Shown in pieces: positions 61,570 through 64,000 of a stretch of 64,000 bases of DNA; position 1 is the first letter of the stretch, and every line of letters begins with the position of its first letter. The position numbers and the translations under genes were made by a program. The stretch is from Eopsaltria australis. Lineage: Eukaryota > Chordata > Aves > Passeriformes > Petroicidae. Below the pieces are notes generated by a model. That model saw only the letters and a program-made list of their open reading frames with translations. It did not search any database and was not told the DNA's origin. The stretch spans positions 62,001 through 126,000 of the forward strand of contig JAVTVJ010001350.1 of the NCBI GenBank assembly GCA_034509425.1, given 5' to 3'.

Positions 61570-64000
61570 GTAGTTATCAAACAAGGCACTTTTACCAGTG
61601 CCTCAAAAATATAGCAGTAGTGTCAGGGTTTGCTGCCTTTGGTGGGTTCAGCTTGAAAACCTTTGTGTTGTCATTCTCTGTGCCCTCTGGAAGACAGCTC
61701 CTCACCCTGAACATGTAACTTGGAAAAAAACACATGACAAGAGCTACAGTTCAAAAGAAATTACAGGGTTTTTCCTCAGTTTCCCAACAGTTCATTGATT
61801 TTATTAAACTCAGAAACTAATCAGGCAAATAGAGATCAAGAACACAAAAGCTTTAAAATGGTGAATGGAAAGCATAAATCTACAACACACTGTAACCACT
61901 TGGAGTAATTCAATAACCATTTAGTATAAAGATGTAGAGACCTTCTTTTTTTCACCCAGCCTAGTCTGAAGTGAGGAAAATTTGTTAAGTGGTCATTTCT
62001 TGCAACAGCAAAAAAAGAGCTTTTCAGAACAACCACAGGATTTAACATCAACGGAGAGACCAATAATCTCATTCAACTGATGAATTTTGGAGATGTCCCG
62101 TATTTTAGATGTAGCAATAACACCTTCTTACCTAGGTATGTCCTGACATCTCTTTGACCTCCACAGGGACACTGATAGCAGGGTTTCTCCAAAATGCCAA
62201 GAGATGGGCTATCCACAAAGGCTTTGACTTTGGAAATCGGTTTCTTCCCTTCTACACTAGGCAACCCCATACTGAATGGCTCACTAGGCACAAAGCTGAA
62301 ATGTATTTTTTAGGGAAGACAACAGGTTTCTACAGAGTATTTAATTTTTATACTGGCATCCATGGAGAAAGCCATTTGATGTAGCTTCTTCAGCTCCTCT
62401 CAGGTTGTCTTTTACCTTGGGCATTAGCACATAGAGCAAGGTACTCTTAATATGTGCTTCAGCATACATATTTCAGGTATTTCTGCAATCCCCAATTTAC
62501 TTGCTATTTTTTTTCAGTGATTATGATTGCTCCAATTAGATAACAGTTCTCGAGATGCAAATTCATAAATACAAACATACTTGGAAGCAGCCTTCCAAAA
62601 TGGTGTTACCATATCCACCAGCAGCTATGTACAAACCAAGTGGGCCTCAAAGCCCTAATGACAATGTTTAAATCCCCAGTCCTCAGATCCTATGGAAAAG
62701 ATACATTTGACTTCCTTTGTTCAACCCACCATTTCAAAGAAGAGAAAACTTTTTTGAAGCCTTTTTTGGGCTGAAATTCTTGAAGAGAATTCTGGAATTT
62801 CTGGAAGAGAAACTTGGGCCACACATAGAATTTCAGAGTGCTTCAGACAGGATAGAGGCACTCACATTTGTCAGTCTGGTAACCAAGAGCTTTTACATCC
62901 TCAAGCACATGGTAAAGCCATTTAATGTATGTTCATTGTAGGTTCAGTCTCAGCAATGTAAAGCTGTGATTAACACAAAATTATTAGAGGTAGGTAATAA
63001 TCACTTGGTTTGCTTTTTCTAGCCACAATTAAACTTCACAGTTCACATTTAATTTTTAGCTCTATTTTGACACATCCCCTTTAAAAGTGATTTCAGGTTA
63101 TGGACTTCTGTGAAACTCTTGTCCATTGACTTCTCATTTAACATTTTTCTAGTCAGAAGATACAATAAACCACAAAAATCAGAGAGGCAATTAATACAGC
63201 CAGAATCCAGATGTCTGCTACACAGGAACATTCAATATTCATAATTTGTTTGCCTGACATCAACTCGGATGTTTAGAAAGGCAAATCATGAATGCAGAGT
63301 TGGTTATTAGTACAGATTTTTGTCAACTTAGAAAAGATTGAAGATTTCAAACCAATTAAAGTAATTAGATGCAGTGTGAGGTGAAGGCATAGATATTTTG
63401 CTGCCTTCGTCAAACTTTGTGAGTTAATGAGAAACAAATATGCCTCATGCAATCTTTAGGAAAGGCTAGCTCTGCTGTCAACATGCAGTCTGAAAAGATG
63501 CTCTAGAATAACTGGGGGCCAAGGAGATAAGAAATGCAAAATCCATATACAGAACCCAGGGTAACTTACAGATAAAGAAACATAGCAAGAAATGTTATCT
63601 GCTTTTTGAGGCAGAAAACTGTTAAATTACTTGCCATGAGAATTCTTCTTGTTCACATAATATGACTTTTCACTGTTACTCCCTTATTTTCTGCTGAGAA
63701 TCCCTGATGTCCCTCACAGATGAGAACCTGGTCACATGTAGGGCAACTCAGGAACCATAGTTTAGGAATTTGCAAGTATGGATTTGCCTCATGATAATCA
63801 AATACATAATTTCTCATGAAGCTAACTAAGAACAAGTATTTAGGCTGTTTCCCAGCAGAGATTAAGAACACCTTATTCAACTCTTCTGAAATTCTAAGCT
63901 ACTTCCTCTACCAGGGTATGTAGTAAACACTAAAAAAGTTGAAGATGGTTCACTAGCAAGGCAGAGAAGCAGTAGTGGCAATGGGTAGCTACAATTACAT
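61570..64000. other. Intergenic, nothing recognisable
   Basis: AT-rich unique sequence. Frames at 62154-62384 and 62717-62941 are short and unassigned. Confidence 0.5.

Noticed and set aside
50000..64000. Last exons of PGGT1B, expected upstream of TRIM36 by mammalian synteny
   Set aside because: No frame on the minus strand resembles the PGGT1B C-terminus. The gene may lie beyond the window.

Overview
The window is vertebrate nuclear DNA, almost certainly from a bird and probably a songbird. Four signs point that way: a spliced vertebrate gene with large introns, many CR1 non-LTR retrotransposon pieces, ERVL-type LTRs of the avian kind, and one copy of what looks like TguSINE1, a tRNA-Ile-headed SINE with a CR1 tail known from passerines. 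There are no operons, ribosome binding sites or CRISPR arrays.

The only protein-coding gene I can establish is TRIM36, on the minus strand. It is complete: ten coding exons run from an ATG at 49741 down to a TAG at 18772-18774. All exon junctions have AG/GT borders and compatible phases, and the predicted protein is 730 residues. It has the class I TRIM layout: RING, B-box 1, B-box 2, coiled coil, COS box, fibronectin type III, B30.2/SPRY. A second first exon (9 codons, 40474-40500) lies in its own CpG island about 0.9 kb upstream of exon 2. It splices in frame and would give a 718-residue isoform, so the gene probably has two promoters about 9 kb apart.

Layout by coordinate. 1-18.7 kb lies beyond the 3' end of TRIM36. 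It has no recognisable gene, but it holds an orphan CpG-rich patch with a short coding-like frame (3.55-4.2 kb), a mosaic of CR1 and LTR insertions (10.2-13.7 kb) and a plus-strand CR1 (16.6-17.7 kb). 18.8-49.7 kb is TRIM36. Intron 9 carries a long CR1 with an endogenous retrovirus pol fragment nested in it. Intron 3 carries the SINE, intron 2 a solo LTR with a 5-bp target duplication and a polypurine tract, and intron 1 the alternative promoter and stacked CR1 pieces. 49.7-64 kb is upstream of TRIM36. It holds the main CpG island, an LTR (59.3-59.9 kb) and a plus-strand CR1 (60.3-61.6 kb), otherwise unannotated unique sequence. In mammals KCNN2 and PGGT1B flank TRIM36; I found no exon of either here.

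I found no clearly new biological system. The best leads are the alternative TRIM36 promoter/exon, the short frame with a splice donor at 3588, and the flanked 1.7-kb insert at 11.35-13.05 kb. All family assignments come from reading and memory, not from a database search.
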